Below are positions 1 through 10,200 of a stretch of 64,000 nt of DNA, piece by piece (within the stretch, counting starts at the first letter, position 1; each line of letters starts with the position of its first letter). The DNA comes from Bradyrhizobium sp. ISRA464. GTDB lineage: Bacteria > Pseudomonadota > Alphaproteobacteria > Rhizobiales > Xanthobacteraceae. A program made the translations under genes and the position numbers. The DNA is taken from the NCBI RefSeq assembly GCF_029910095.1, contig NZ_CP094526.1:3348001-3412000 (forward strand), in the 5' to 3' direction. The notes under the pieces were generated by a model. It worked only from the letters and a program-made list of their open reading frames with translations. It was not told where the DNA came from and did not search any database.

Positions 1-626
1 TCGCCCTCGATCACCTCGATCACCACGAAGGCGGAGTTCGGCAGCAGCGCGCCGCGCCAGCGCCGCGGCCGGAACGCACTGATCGGCGTCAGCGCGAGCA
101 GCGCCGCGTTGATCGGCAGGATCGGCCCCTGGGCGGAGAGGTTGTAGGCAGTCGAACCGGCCGGCGTCGCCACCAGGATGCCGTCAGCCATCAGCTCCGG
201 CATCCGTTCATGCTCGTCGATCAGGATGCGCAGTTTCGCCACCTGGTAGGTCTGGCGGAACAGCGCGACCTCGTTGATGGCGTGATGCAGGTGCACGGCG
301 CCGTGAATGTCGGTGGCGCGCATCAGCAACGGATTGATCAGCGACTCCCGCGCCGCCGCCAGCCGCTCGCGCAGGTCGTGCGTCGAGTATTCGTTCATCA
401 GGAAACCGACGGTGCCGCGATGCATGCCGTAGATCGGCTTGCCGGTCCGCATATGGGCGTGCAGCGTCTGCAGCATCAAGCCGTCGCCGCCGAGCGCGAC
501 CACGACGTCGGCGTCGTCGATCGGGCGGTTGCCGTACATTGCGGTGAGCTGCTCGAGCGCGGACTGCGCTTCCGCGCTCGCGCTGGCGACGAAGGCGATC
601 TTGTCATACCGCTTGGAGCTTTTCAT
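1..626 (-). CDS. nadK: NAD kinase, 3' part beyond the window edge
   Basis: Phosphorylates NAD to NADP in the cytoplasm. Reading the minus strand from ATG at 626 gives an open frame running off the window start. It opens [15 protein letters not shown] and contains the NAD kinase GGDG motif (ALGGDGLML) and the second signature [17 protein letters not shown]. About 208 codons are visible of an expected 255-300, so the C terminus is missing. The gene stands alone, with its start facing the plus-strand peptidase. Family assignment is secure. Confidence 0.93.
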   Translation of the reverse strand, partial: MKSSKRYDKIAFVASASAEAQSALEQLTAMYGNRPIDDADVVVALGGDGLMLQTLHAHMRTGKPIYGMHRGTVGFLMNEYSTHDLRERLAAARESLINPLLMRATDIHGAVHLHHAINEVALFRQTYQVAKLRILIDEHERMPELMADGILVATPAGSTAYNLSAQGPILPINAALLALTPISAFRPRRWRGALLPNSAFVVIEVIEG

Positions 627-780
627 CGCTCACGAACTCGTTTGCCACGGAACACGCCGGGCTCGTCTATACATCCCGGGCGGCCTTGTCGAGATGGTCC
701 TGTGATGGTGGTGCCACGCCTTGCTGATGCCGCCAGGCTGTCGCGGCTTGCGGCCCTGGCGCCGGGTTCTGATGAACCGG

Positions 781-846
781 GCTCTGGACTCTCATTTTGA
801 CGCGTTTTCTGCACGCGAACCGGCGTCCACTTCGCTTGAAAACGCT
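781..846. repeat. 66-bp dispersed intergenic repeat, copy 1
   Basis: A 66-bp unit beginning GCTCTGGACTCTC and ending CGCTTGAAAACGCT. It recurs almost unchanged in length at 32698-32763 and in degenerate form at 17239-17296. It lies between the divergent NAD kinase and peptidase starts, so it may overlap their promoters. Confidence 0.7.
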
Positions 847-883
847 TTGCTATCGGTAAATGTGGGCGCAGGGAGTGCGCGGT

Positions 884-2458
884 ATGGCTAACAGTTTTGC
901 GACACGGCTCGCGGCGGCGCTGCTCGCAGCCTGCCTTCTGACCGCGGCGCGCGCCGAGGATGAGGCGCCGCAGCCGCAGCCATCGCCGAGCGCGCAGGCG
1001 CCGACCGGCCAGAAGGGACGGGCAGGGCGCGGCGAGGCTGGTCCCAATGCCAACGCCTCCGCCAACGCATCCACTGCCGAACAGCATCGCCTGCCGCCGG
1101 ACTCGACCACCAAGCAGTCGGTCGTGCTGCCCGGCCGTACACTCGCCTTCACCGCGACCGCCGGCTCGATTCGCGTGTTTGACGACAAGGGCGAGCCGCT
1201 GGCCGACATCGCCTACACCTCCTACCAGCTCGACGGCGCCGACAGGGCGAGCCGGCCGGTGACTTTCTTGTTCAACGGCGGTCCAGGCGCTGCGTCGGGC
1301 TGGCTGCAATTCGGCAATGTCGGACCGTGGCGCCTCTCGTTCGACGGCGATGGCATGGCGTCGTCGGCGTCGCCCGATCTGATTCCGAATGCCGACACCT
1401 GGCTCGACTTCACCGATCTCGTCTTCATCGATCCCGTCGGCACCGGTTACAGCCGCTTCGTCACAACGTCGCAGGACGAGCGCAAACGCTTCTTCTCCGT
1501 CGATGGCGACGCCAACGCGATCGCGCTGGTGATCCGCCGCTGGCTGGAGAAGCACAACCGGCTGCTGTCGCCGAAATACGTCGTCGGCGAAAGCTATGGC
1601 GGCATTCGCGGGCCCAAGGTGGTGCACAATCTGCAAATGCAGCAGGGCGTCGGCGTGCGCGGCCTGATCCTGATCTCGCCGGTGCTCGATTTCCGGGAGT
1701 ATTCCGGCTCGAGCATTTTGCAGTACGTGGCGAGCCTGCCGACCATGGCGGCGGTTGCGCGACAGGCCAAGGGGCCGGTGACGCGCGACGATCTCGCCGA
1801 CGTCGAGCGCTACGCGCGCAGCGATTTCTTGATCGACCTCGTCAAGGGCCAGGCCGACACCGACGCCACGACGCGCCTTGCAGACAGGGTTGCGAGCCTC
1901 ACCGGCATCGATCAGGCGGTGAGCCGCAGGCTCGCCGGCCGTTTCGATATCGGTGAGTTCCGTCGCGAGTTCGACCGCAAGAACGGCAAGGTGACGGGCC
2001 GCTACGACGCTTCGGTCGAAGGCTTCGATCCCTATCCAGACTCCAGCAACTTCCATTTCCACGACCCGTCTAGCGATCCCCTGATGGCGCCGCTGACCAG
2101 CGCGGCCGTCGACCTCACCACGCGCAAGCTGAACTGGCGGCCGGACGGCTCCTATCATCTGCTCAGCGGGAGTGTGAACAAGGCCTGGGATTTCGGTCAC
2201 GGCGTCAGTCCGGCCGAGTCGGTGACGCAGCTTCGCCAGGCGCTGGCGCTCGACCCGAAGCTGAAGCTCCTGATCGGCCACGGCCTGTTCGATCTCGCCA
2301 CGCCGTATTTCGCATCGCGAATTATCCTCGACCAGTTGCCGGCCTTCGCGGGGGGAGACCGCACCAAGCTCGTGGTCTATCCGGGCGGCCACATGTTCTA
2401 TTTCCGCGACGGCGCGCGCGAGGCGTTCCGCAAGGAGGTCGAGGCGCTGGTGAAGTGA
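884..2458 (+). CDS. S10 family serine carboxypeptidase, exported
   Basis: Predicted secreted serine carboxypeptidase (alpha/beta hydrolase fold) that trims C-terminal residues from peptides. The Sec signal MANSFATRLAAALLAACLL ends near AARAED. The oxyanion region NGGPGAASGW, the nucleophile motif GESYGG (Ser237), the Asp-bearing GLFDLATP and the His-bearing GGHMFYF are all present in S10 order. Length 524 aa is normal for bacterial members. I chose ATG 884 over ATG 860 because GGGAG lies 8 nt upstream and the signal peptide then starts cleanly. A low-complexity Pro/Ala stretch follows the signal peptide. No operon partner; palindromic repeat DNA follows. The physiological substrate is unknown. 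Confidence 0.88.
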   Translation: MANSFATRLAAALLAACLLTAARAEDEAPQPQPSPSAQAPTGQKGRAGRGEAGPNANASANASTAEQHRLPPDSTTKQSVVLPGRTLAFTATAGSIRVFDDKGEPLADIAYTSYQLDGADRASRPVTFLFNGGPGAASGWLQFGNVGPWRLSFDGDGMASSASPDLIPNADTWLDFTDLVFIDPVGTGYSRFVTTSQDERKRFFSVDGDANAIALVIRRWLEKHNRLLSPKYVVGESYGGIRGPKVVHNLQMQQGVGVRGLILISPVLDFREYSGSSILQYVASLPTMAAVARQAKGPVTRDDLADVERYARSDFLIDLVKGQADTDATTRLADRVASLTGIDQAVSRRLAGRFDIGEFRREFDRKNGKVTGRYDASVEGFDPYPDSSNFHFHDPSSDPLMAPLTSAAVDLTTRKLNWRPDGSYHLLSGSVNKAWDFGHGVSPAESVTQLRQALALDPKLKLLIGHGLFDLATPYFASRIILDQLPAFAGGDRTKLVVYPGGHMFYFRDGAREAFRKEVEALVK

Positions 2459-2496
2459 GGGGGGGAGCGACGTGGATTGCACCGCCTGCCACGATA

Positions 2497-2645
2497 TGGC
2501 TGCGTCGTCCCGGCGGAGGCCGGGACCCATACGCCGCGGCTTGTGTTGTGAACGGGACTCGTCGTTCCAGCATCGCGCGATAATCAACATTGGTGGTTGT
2601 GGGTCCCGGCCCCCGTGCGCAATTGCGCGCTAGGCCGGGACGACG
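2497..2645. repeat. Palindromic REP-like repeat cluster
   Basis: Facing copies of a CGTCGTCCCGGC...GGCCGGGAC motif lie near 2500-2530 and 2605-2645 and can fold on each other. Motifs of this kind (GTCRTCCCGGCC) are frequent intergenic elements in Bradyrhizobium. They directly follow the peptidase stop and could act as an mRNA-stabilising or terminating structure. Confidence 0.6.
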
Positions 2646-3144
2646 TTGAGGGTGTTGAGAGATCGCGAGTCATACATTCGCATTCTCGCGGCGCGATGCG
2701 CCCGAGGTTTTCTGCCGTCTTCGCCGCTCTTCGAACAGAGGGCGCAGGGAAAGCCGGGTGCCGATTGCACCCATGGGTCCCGTGCAAATGGAAAGCACGG
2801 GAGGTAGGACCACAGGTGAAACCGGAGCAATCCCGGCTTTCCCTGCGCGATGGCTTTACGGCTTATACGTGCTCTCCCCGGCGAGACTGGGCTTTGTTGT
2901 CACCGTCATCAGTGAGAGAGCTTGCCTCTGACTGATGAGACACCTGCCACTAGGGCGTCAGGCCTGCACGACTTCGCCGTCCGCTATCTGCCACGCTCGT
3001 CAGCCGTGACATCGGCGTCCACCGCATCTCGACCCCACACTCGTGACGATCGCGAAGCGCCCCTCAAGCGGGTGAGACGGGCCATTCATACACTGAGTTG
3101 CGCTTCTGGAAAACAGAAATATTTTTGATGCGAGGCCTTGCGCC
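2646..3144. repeat. Non-coding dispersed repeat segment, no real gene seen
   Basis: This stretch translates in shifting frames into fragments such as AGKAGCRLHPW, RDGFTAYTCSPRRDW and DDREAPLKRVRR. From memory these recur as spurious hypothetical proteins in many Bradyrhizobium genomes, so I read it as a decayed dispersed DNA repeat rather than a gene. It ends abruptly at the left terminal repeat of the IS1182 element, which appears to have inserted into it. Confidence 0.5.
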
Positions 3145-4833
3145 GTCGAGACTGGGCAAGAATGGCAACTAAGGGGCTGGGGCGGCTCGGAAAGCACTGA
3201 CGACGAGCGACAGCGAGATTTTGGCGCGGAAGGGCCGCAAAGCAAGCCGAATGGCGCGCAGAGTGGCCGCAAGGAGGTTTGCGCCGGCAATGCGCGTCTT
3301 TTCTGCAAGGTACGCGACGAAGCGGTCGAAGCCGAGAATGCTGAGCACGCGGGTGAAGTTGTAGCAAAGCGCCATCAGGCTCCATTCGCCGCGGACCTTG
3401 TCGAAGCCGCGCACGAGAAAGTGCTGATAGCCGGCGCGGCATTTGAGTGTTCCGAAAGGGTGCTCGACGATGGCGGAACGGCGGCGCATCAATGTGGCAG
3501 CCTCGGCGCTTTGCATCCTCATGCGGTGACGTTCGAGAACGTCCTCGTGTTCCCAGCGCGCGATGCTCCGGTAAGGCGCCTTCGGGGCAAGACACCGCGC
3601 GCTCAGGGGACATGCTGCGCAGGCCGCCTTGCGCGCCAGGTAGCGGATCTCGATGCGGCCGCTCGTGTTCGTCCAGCGCCCTTCCGTCGGGCGCAGCAGC
3701 TCGCCGGCCGGGCAACGGTAGGCATCGGCGTTCGCATCGTAACTGAAGTCCTTGCGGCTGAGGCGGCCTTCCTTGAGCTTGCCATTGCCCTCGTGCAGCG
3801 GCACATAGGCAACAATGCCGTCATCCTCGCAGGCCTTCAGGTCCTCGCTGGTGGAATAGCCGGCATCGGCCGCCACCTGCAGAGTCTCGACGTCGAGGGC
3901 CTCTTTTGCCGCCTTTGCCATCTCATGAAGATGGCCCGCGTCGTTGCGGTTGACGACCTCGCTGGCAACGATGAGCGTGTGCTTGTCGTCAACGACGCTC
4001 TGCACGTTGTAACCCGCAATGGTCTGGTCGCCCTTGCTCAGAAGCCTTGCGTCGGGATCGGTCTTCGAGAGTTGCCCCTTGTCGCTTGTCTCCAGGTTCT
4101 TGAGGTCGGCTTGCGCGCGCTCGCGCCGGGCCATCAGCTCCTTCACCTTCTCGCCGACATCGCCGCTGCCCTTGCTGCCATCTCCCGGACCGGCACATCG
4201 CTTGGCTTCCTCGGCATCGTTGGCTTCAAGGGCCTTGCCATAAGCCTCGATCTCCTTGTCCAACGCGGCGATCTGTTTGGCCAGCTTCCCTTGCGTGAAG
4301 ATGCTGCCCTTGCTGGCGTTACCATGGAATAGCGCCCCGTCGATCGCAACGAAGGTCCCACCGATCAGGCCGAGGTCGCGCAGGAGCAGCACGAAACTGC
4401 GGTTCGCGGCCTTGAGCGCCGCCCAGTTCTCCTTGCGGAAGTTGGCGATCGTCCGATAGCCCGGCTTCATGTTCTTCAACAGCCAGATCAGCTCCAGATT
4501 GCGGCAGGCCTCCCGCTCCAACCGCCGCGACGACCTGATCTGGTTGATGTAGCCGTAAAGGTAGAGCTTCAGCAGATCGGCCGGATCGTAGGGCGGCTGC
4601 CCCACTTCGTCCGCGGCACGATCCGCATGGCGGAAGCCGAGCTTTGAAAGGTCGAGCGCGCCAACGAAACTGTCGATCGCCCGCACCGGATTCTGCTGTC
4701 CGACATAGTCCTCAATCCGGGGAGGAAGAAGACTGGGTTGCTCCCGGCTGTCGCCGGCCTTGAACGTCCGATTCGCCATGCGCCGAATCGTACATCAACT
4801 CCAAAAAATGCCGAGTTCTTGCCCAGCCTCGTC
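3145..4833 (-). mobile_element. IS1182-family insertion sequence
   Basis: About 1.69 kb with one transposase. Imperfect terminal inverted repeats are visible: GTCGAGACTGGGCAAGAA at 3145-3162 and TTCTTGCCCAGCCTCGTC at 4816-4833, two mismatches in 18. The ends lie 24 bp beyond the transposase stop and 37 bp beyond its start. No target duplication is evident. The transposase is full length, so the element could be active. Confidence 0.85.
3169..4779 (-). CDS. IS1182 family transposase
   Basis: DDE transposase of 536 aa, a normal length for the family. The N-terminal domain has the family-typical stretch YDPADLLKLYLYGYINQIRSS. The first catalytic Asp is in FVAIDGALFHG, the second lies in the VAADAGYST region, and the C-terminal Glu motif is in AIVEHPFGTLK. 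A Cys-rich insert (CAACPLSARC) precedes the Glu region, as in many IS1182 proteins. The frame is intact from end to end. Confidence 0.92.
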   Translation of the reverse strand: MANRTFKAGDSREQPSLLPPRIEDYVGQQNPVRAIDSFVGALDLSKLGFRHADRAADEVGQPPYDPADLLKLYLYGYINQIRSSRRLEREACRNLELIWLLKNMKPGYRTIANFRKENWAALKAANRSFVLLLRDLGLIGGTFVAIDGALFHGNASKGSIFTQGKLAKQIAALDKEIEAYGKALEANDAEEAKRCAGPGDGSKGSGDVGEKVKELMARRERAQADLKNLETSDKGQLSKTDPDARLLSKGDQTIAGYNVQSVVDDKHTLIVASEVVNRNDAGHLHEMAKAAKEALDVETLQVAADAGYSTSEDLKACEDDGIVAYVPLHEGNGKLKEGRLSRKDFSYDANADAYRCPAGELLRPTEGRWTNTSGRIEIRYLARKAACAACPLSARCLAPKAPYRSIARWEHEDVLERHRMRMQSAEAATLMRRRSAIVEHPFGTLKCRAGYQHFLVRGFDKVRGEWSLMALCYNFTRVLSILGFDRFVAYLAEKTRIAGANLLAATLRAIRLALRPFRAKISLSLVVSAFRAAPAP

Positions 4834-4935
4834 GGGCAAATCAGTGATCAGCTCGACAGGGGGCGACTGCACCCGTCGGTCGGCTGGAGCTGGCGCGATC
4901 GTGATGTGGGGCGGATTTGCAGGTCGCACCGAGAC

Positions 4936-5322
4936 ATGCGACAAGCGGGCATGCATTTTAGGCGCTTCGCCAATCTCTGGATTCTGGTTCTTGTTGCGGC
5001 CGGGCTGCTGCTCGCGCCGCTGGCGTCGGCGTTTGCCGGGGCGATGCCGACTGCCTCTGCAGCCGCCATGCCGACGGCATCGGACGATCACGCCATGGCC
5101 GACGACATGCCGTGCTGTCCGGACCAGACCAAGCAGCGGACCTGCGACGGATGTCCGTTCCTCGCGCTTTGTATGCTGAGCATCTCGCTGCCGGTCCCTG
5201 ACGGGACGACGTCGCTGATCGTGCGTGACCCGCAGCGAAGCCGGTTCATGGCGCATGACGATCGTTTGCTGGACGGCCTCAGCGCCAAACCTCCCGACCA
5301 TCCACCTCGAGCTAACGTCTGA
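4936..5322 (+). CDS. Small exported Cys-rich protein heading the copper operon
   Basis: About 128 aa (123 if ATG 4951 is used). An N-terminal hydrophobic segment, LWILVLVAAGLLLAPLASA, is a signal peptide or membrane anchor. It is followed by a His/Met-containing linker (DDHAMADDMP), paired cysteines (PCCPDQ) and a CDGCPFLALC cluster. The C terminus is Pro-rich (KPPDHPPRANV). Position and build resemble DUF2946-type copper-responsive upstream ORFs such as CutF of Rhodobacter and CruR of Bordetella, which control downstream copper genes by copper-dependent translation. That match is an inference from layout. It could also simply bind copper in the periplasm. It lies about 100 bp before the next gene. 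Confidence 0.6.
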   Translation: MRQAGMHFRRFANLWILVLVAAGLLLAPLASAFAGAMPTASAAAMPTASDDHAMADDMPCCPDQTKQRTCDGCPFLALCMLSISLPVPDGTTSLIVRDPQRSRFMAHDDRLLDGLSAKPPDHPPRANV

Positions 5323-5419
5323 GAGGTGCGCAAGCGCCTGATCAGTGACGCGTGCGCCGATGGCGCGCGCTGCTTTCTGCCGCTCGCGCGGTGAACCAGA
5401 CGTATCGAGGATCATAACC

Positions 5420-5827
5420 ATGAAGACTTCCAAGCTGGCGCGGGCCACCGCGGCCGCGCTGATCGGCATTGCCATCACGGGCGTTGCGTTGCCCGCTCAT
5501 GCCGAGATCAAGAACTACGAATTCCAGCTCGTGCAGCCGACCGTCCAGGTCGGGGCCGATCGCATCGTCACGGTGCGGCTGGTCGACAAGGCGACCGGAA
5601 AATCCGTCCCCGACGCGGTCATCTTCGCGACGCGGCTCGACATGGCGCCCGATGGCATGCAGGAAATGGTCACCAAGGTGACGCCGATGCCGGGGACCGA
5701 GTCCGGCACGTATCGGTTCAAGGCTACCTTCAGCATGGCCGGACGCTGGCAGTTGTCGCTCGGCGCGAAGGTGCAGGGCGAGACCGGATCGGTCGACAAC
5801 AAGCTCGTCGTTACGGCCCAGAAATGA
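5420..5827 (+). CDS. YtkA/FixH-like periplasmic protein
   Basis: 135 aa with a clean Sec signal (MKTSKLARATAAALIGIAI ... LPAHA). The mature part is a single Ig-like beta-sandwich pattern (VRLVDKATGKSVPDAVIF, GTYRFKATFSMAGRWQLSL) typical of the YtkA-like/FixH C-terminal domain found beside heavy-metal efflux genes. A Met-rich turn (DMAPDGMQEM) could help bind Cu(I). The stop codon overlaps the CusB start (ATGA), so the two are translationally coupled. Role inferred from context: periplasmic copper handling for the efflux pump. Confidence 0.75.
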   Translation: MKTSKLARATAAALIGIAITGVALPAHAEIKNYEFQLVQPTVQVGADRIVTVRLVDKATGKSVPDAVIFATRLDMAPDGMQEMVTKVTPMPGTESGTYRFKATFSMAGRWQLSLGAKVQGETGSVDNKLVVTAQK

Positions 5828-7263
5828 GCCGCCTCGTCTTGGCCGGCGCTGCCGCTGCGATCGCCGCAGCGGCAGGCGTTGCACTCATCGGTCGCGGCCT
5901 GCCGCCGCGACCGATGGCCATTGCCATTGCGCCGACCGCGCATGCGGCGGAGGCCAGCGCACCGATTTATTACCGCGACCCCGACGGCAAGCCGTTCTAC
6001 TCGCTGACGCCGAAGACGACGTCCGACGGGCGGGATTATCGCCCAGTGCCGGCGGGTGCCGACATCAGCTTCGAGGACCCCGAGCAATCCGCGGACATGG
6101 CGCCGGCGGATGCCAAGGCCGAGCGCAAGATCAAATACTACCGCAACCCGATGGGGCTGCCGGACACCTCGCCGGTGCCAAAGAAGGACTCGATGGGGAT
6201 GGACTACATTCCGGTCTACGAGGGCGAGGACAGCGACGATGGGGCCGTGAAGCTCTCACCGGGAAAAATACAGCGCACCGGCGCGAAGTCCGAGCCGGTG
6301 GTGCGGCGACCCATCACTTCGATCATCCGTGCCCCGGGCACCGTCCAGGAGGACGAGCGGCGCGTGTCAGTCGTTGCACTGCGCTTTGAGGGATTTGTCG
6401 AAAGCGTCGCCAATGTCACGACCGGGGATCACGTTCACAAAGGGCAGGTGCTCATGAACGTGTACAGCCCGGCACTTTCCAGTGCTGCCGCCGAGTATCT
6501 TTCCGCCATCAACGCAGGCGCAACCGGAAAGGAGTTGAAGGGAGCGCGCCGGAGATTGGAGAACCTGGATACCCCGGAGCCCGCGATCAAGGAGCTGGAA
6601 CGCACCCGGGATATCTCGCTGTCCATTCCCTGGCTCGCGCCGCGCGACGGTGAGATCGTCGCGCGGAACGCCGTCAACGGAATGCGGGCGGCCCCCGGCG
6701 ACGTGCTGTTCAGGATCGCCGATCATCGCCTTGTCTGGGTGGTCATCGACGTTGCGGAACGCGATCTCGGTCAGGTCTCGGTTGGAACGAAGGTGACGAT
6801 CAGGCCGCGAGGACTAGGCGGCAGGATTTTCACCGGGACCGTGGCGCTTATCTACCCGCACCTGAACGCTCAGACCCGCACTGCACGACTGCGCGTCGAG
6901 CTTCCCAATCCGGACGAATTGCTGCGGCCTGAGATGTACGTCGACGCGGAGATCGAGTCCGGCTCGCCGGATCCGGTTCTGGCCGTCCCGGAGAGCGCCG
7001 TCCTCGACGACGGCACGCGACAGGAGGTCCTGATCGACAAGGGAGACGGGCGTTTCGAGCCGCGTGGCGTCAAGCTCGGCGGGCGCGGCGGAGGCTATGT
7101 CGAGATCGCCGAAGGCGTCAGCGAAGGCGATCGAGTCGTAACCTCGGCCAACTTCCTGATCGATGCCGAGAGCAATCTGAAGGCGGCATTGAAGGGCTTT
7201 GCTGAGGCGAGCGGTCCGAAATCGACCGAGGCGGCGGCCCCAAGCACGGCGGCGCGCCCATGA
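5824..7263 (+). CDS. cusB: Heavy-metal RND efflux periplasmic adaptor, CusB-like
   Basis: Membrane-fusion subunit linking the CusA pump to an outer-membrane channel. After an N-terminal hydrophobic anchor there are two tandem heavy-metal-binding motifs, YYRDPDGKPFYSLTPKTT and YYRNPMGLP...SMGMDYIPVY, the Met-bearing domain typical of Cu/Ag adaptors. The barrel-sandwich and beta-barrel regions follow (GTVQEDERR, VTTGDHVHKGQVL, PRDGEIVARNAVNGM). Length 479 aa is usual. It starts in an ATGA overlap with the previous gene and ends in one with cusA, so all three share one mRNA. No CusC-type outer-membrane protein is present in the window. Confidence 0.9.
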   Translation: MSRLVLAGAAAAIAAAAGVALIGRGLPPRPMAIAIAPTAHAAEASAPIYYRDPDGKPFYSLTPKTTSDGRDYRPVPAGADISFEDPEQSADMAPADAKAERKIKYYRNPMGLPDTSPVPKKDSMGMDYIPVYEGEDSDDGAVKLSPGKIQRTGAKSEPVVRRPITSIIRAPGTVQEDERRVSVVALRFEGFVESVANVTTGDHVHKGQVLMNVYSPALSSAAAEYLSAINAGATGKELKGARRRLENLDTPEPAIKELERTRDISLSIPWLAPRDGEIVARNAVNGMRAAPGDVLFRIADHRLVWVVIDVAERDLGQVSVGTKVTIRPRGLGGRIFTGTVALIYPHLNAQTRTARLRVELPNPDELLRPEMYVDAEIESGSPDPVLAVPESAVLDDGTRQEVLIDKGDGRFEPRGVKLGGRGGGYVEIAEGVSEGDRVVTSANFLIDAESNLKAALKGFAEASGPKSTEAAAPSTAARP

Positions 7264-10200
7264 TCGCCCGCGTCATCGCCTGGTCGGCGCGCAATCTGCT
7301 GCTCGTGCTGTTCGGCACCGGCTTTGCGGCGGCTGCCGGCCTCTACGCACTCGTCCATCTGCCGCTCGACGCGATTCCCGATCTCTCCGATACGCAGGTG
7401 ATCGTCTACACCGAATATCCAGGCCAGGCGCCGCAGGTGATCGAGGATCAAGTCACCTATCCCTTGGCCACGGCGATGCTGACGGTCCCGAAATCGAAGG
7501 TCGTTCGTGGCTTCTCGTTCTTCGGCGTGTCCTTCGTCTACGTCATTTTCGAGGACGGCACCGACATCTACTGGGCGCGCTCGCGCGTGCTCGAGTTCCT
7601 GAATGGTGCGGCGTCGCGGCTGCCGGCAGGCGTATCCCCGACGATCGGACCGGATGCGACGGGCGTCGGCTGGGTCTACCAATATGCCGTGACGTCCAAG
7701 GAGTTGAACCTCGCCGATACGCGCACGATCCAGGACTGGAATCTGAAATTCGCGCTTGCCAAGGCCGAAGGCGTCGCCGAGGTCGCAAGCGTTGGCGGCT
7801 TCGTCAAGCAGTACAATGTCATTCTCGACCCGCAGCGGATGCGCGACCGGGGCATCACCATGCAGCGGATGCGCGAGGCGATCCGCGCCAGCAACGCCGA
7901 TGTCGGCGGCCGCACGGTCGAGCTCTCCGAGTTCGAATATGTGATCCGCGGCAAGGGCTATCTGAAGAGCATCAACGACCTCGGCAACATCGTGCTCAAG
8001 ATCGACAATGGCACGCCGGTGCTGCTGCGCGACGTCGCGCGCGTCGAGCTCGGCCCCGACGAGCGCCGCGGGATCGCCGAACTGAATGGCGAGGGCGAGG
8101 TGGCGAGCGGCATCGTGCTGCAACGCTTCGGGATGAATGCGCTCGAGGTGATCGAGAACGTCAAGAAGCGGTTCAGCGAGATCGCAACCAGTCTGCCGAA
8201 GTCGGTCGAGATCGTGCCGGTCTATGACCGCTCGAACCTGATCTATGCGGCGATCGACACGCTCAAGCGCACGCTGATCGAGGAGAGCGCCATCGTCGCG
8301 CTGGTGTGCATCCTGTTCCTGCTGCATGTCCGCAGCGCGCTGGTCGCGATCCTGATGCTGCCGGTCGGCGTGCTGATGGCGTTCGGCGCCATGAAACTGC
8401 TCGGGATCGGCTCCAACATCATGAGTCTCGGCGGCATCGCGATCGCGATCGGGGCGATGATCGACGCGGCGATCGTGATGATCGAGAACGCGCACAAGCA
8501 TCTGGAGCGCGCCGCGCCCGGCCGGTCGCGCGTCGCGATCCTGATCGAGGCCGCCGCCGAGGTCGGCCCGGCGCTGTTCTTCAGCCTCCTCGTCATCACC
8601 GTGTCGTTCATGCCGATCTTCACGCTGGAGTCGCAGGAAGGGCGGCTGTTCAGCCCGCTCGCCTTCACCAAGACGTTTGCGATGGCGGCGGCGGCCTTGT
8701 TGTCGGTCACGCTGGTGCCGGCGCTGATGGTGATCTTCGTCCGCGGCAGGATCGTTCCCGAGCACAGGAACCCGGTCAACCGCTTCCTGATCTGGATCTA
8801 TCGGCCGGTGATCCAGTGCGTGTTGCGTGCCAAGACGCTGGTGATCTTGCTGGCGCTCGGCGCGCTCGCCATCTCGGTCTGGCCGGCCCGGCAACTGGGC
8901 ACCGAGTTCATGCCTGATCTCAACGAGGGCACGCTGCTTTACATGCCGACGACGCTGCCCGGGATCTCCGTGACCAAGGCATCCGAACTGATGCAGACCC
9001 AGGACCGGATCATCAAGAGCTTCCCGGAGGTCGCCTCGGTCTATGGCAAGGCCGGCCGTGCAACGACGGCAACGGATCCAGCGCCACCGGAGATGTTCGA
9101 GACCATCATCAATCTCAAGCCGAAGGAGCAATGGCCGGCAGGGAGGACCATCGACAGCCTGATCGCCGAGATGGACAAGGCCCTGCAATTTCCCGGCGTC
9201 TCGAATGCCTGGACGATGCCGATCAAGGCGCGCATCGACATGCTCTCGACCGGTATCCGCACGCCAGTTGGCGTCAAGGTCATCGGCACCGACCTTGCCG
9301 GGATCGACAAGCTCGCCAAACAAATCGAGCAGGTTTTGAAAACCGTTCCCGGCACCTCGTCGGCCTATGCCGAGCGCAGCCTCGGCGGCTACTATCTCGA
9401 GATCACGCCGAACCGCGAGGCGCTGTCGCGCTACGGCATTGCGGTGCAGGATGTGCAGGATACGATCGCGACCGCACTGGGCGGCCAGAGCGTGACCACG
9501 ACCGTCGAGGGACGCCAGCGCTTCACCGTCAACATGCGCTATCCGCGCGATCTGCGCGACAATCCGCAAGCCATCGCGAGCGACATCCTGGTGCCGATGC
9601 CGGCAGGCGGAGCGGTTCCGCTCGGCGAAGTCGCCGACGTCACGCCGGCGCGTGGGCCGACCTCGATCAGGACCGAGAATGGGCAGCTCGCGACTTACGT
9701 CTATGTCGACATCCGGGACCGCGATCTCGGCGGCTATGTCGCCGACGCGCAGCGTGCGGTGCAGGCAAGCATCCAGTTTCCGCCGGGGACCTACGTGGTC
9801 TGGAGCGGACAGTACGAATATCTGCAGCGTGCCATGGCACGCCTGAAGATCGTCGTGCCGGCGACGTTGCTGATCATCTTTCTGCTGCTCTATCTCAATT
9901 TCAGGTCGATCACCGAGACCATGATCGTCATGCTGTCGCTGCCGTTCGCGCTGGTCGGCGGGCTTTGGCTGATGTGGTGGCTGGGGTTCAATCTCTCGGT
10001 CGCCGTTGCTGTCGGCTTCATTGCGCTCGCTGGCGTCGCTGCTGAAACCGGCGTCGTGATGCTGATCTACCTCAATCAAGCGCTCGCGGAAGTCAGGCAG
10101 CGCCGCGCCGCCGAGGGGGAGGCGTTGAGCCAGACCGATCTACGCGAGGCCATTATGGAGGGCGCGGTTGAGCGCGTCCGGCCGAAGATGATGACGGTGG

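Noticed and set aside
623..2590. 655-codon minus-strand frame opposite the S10 peptidase
   Set aside because: Low-complexity Arg/Ala/Val composition with no ribosome site; antisense shadow of a recognisable peptidase.
2597..2935. 112-codon plus-strand frame in the repeat region
   Set aside because: Reads as the known type of repeat-derived spurious protein; no start signal.
7095..10079. 994-codon open frame on the minus strand opposite cusB and cusA
   Set aside because: It mirrors the codon bias of the high-GC coding strand, is Arg/Asp/His-rich without any domain, and both sense-strand genes are well-conserved families.
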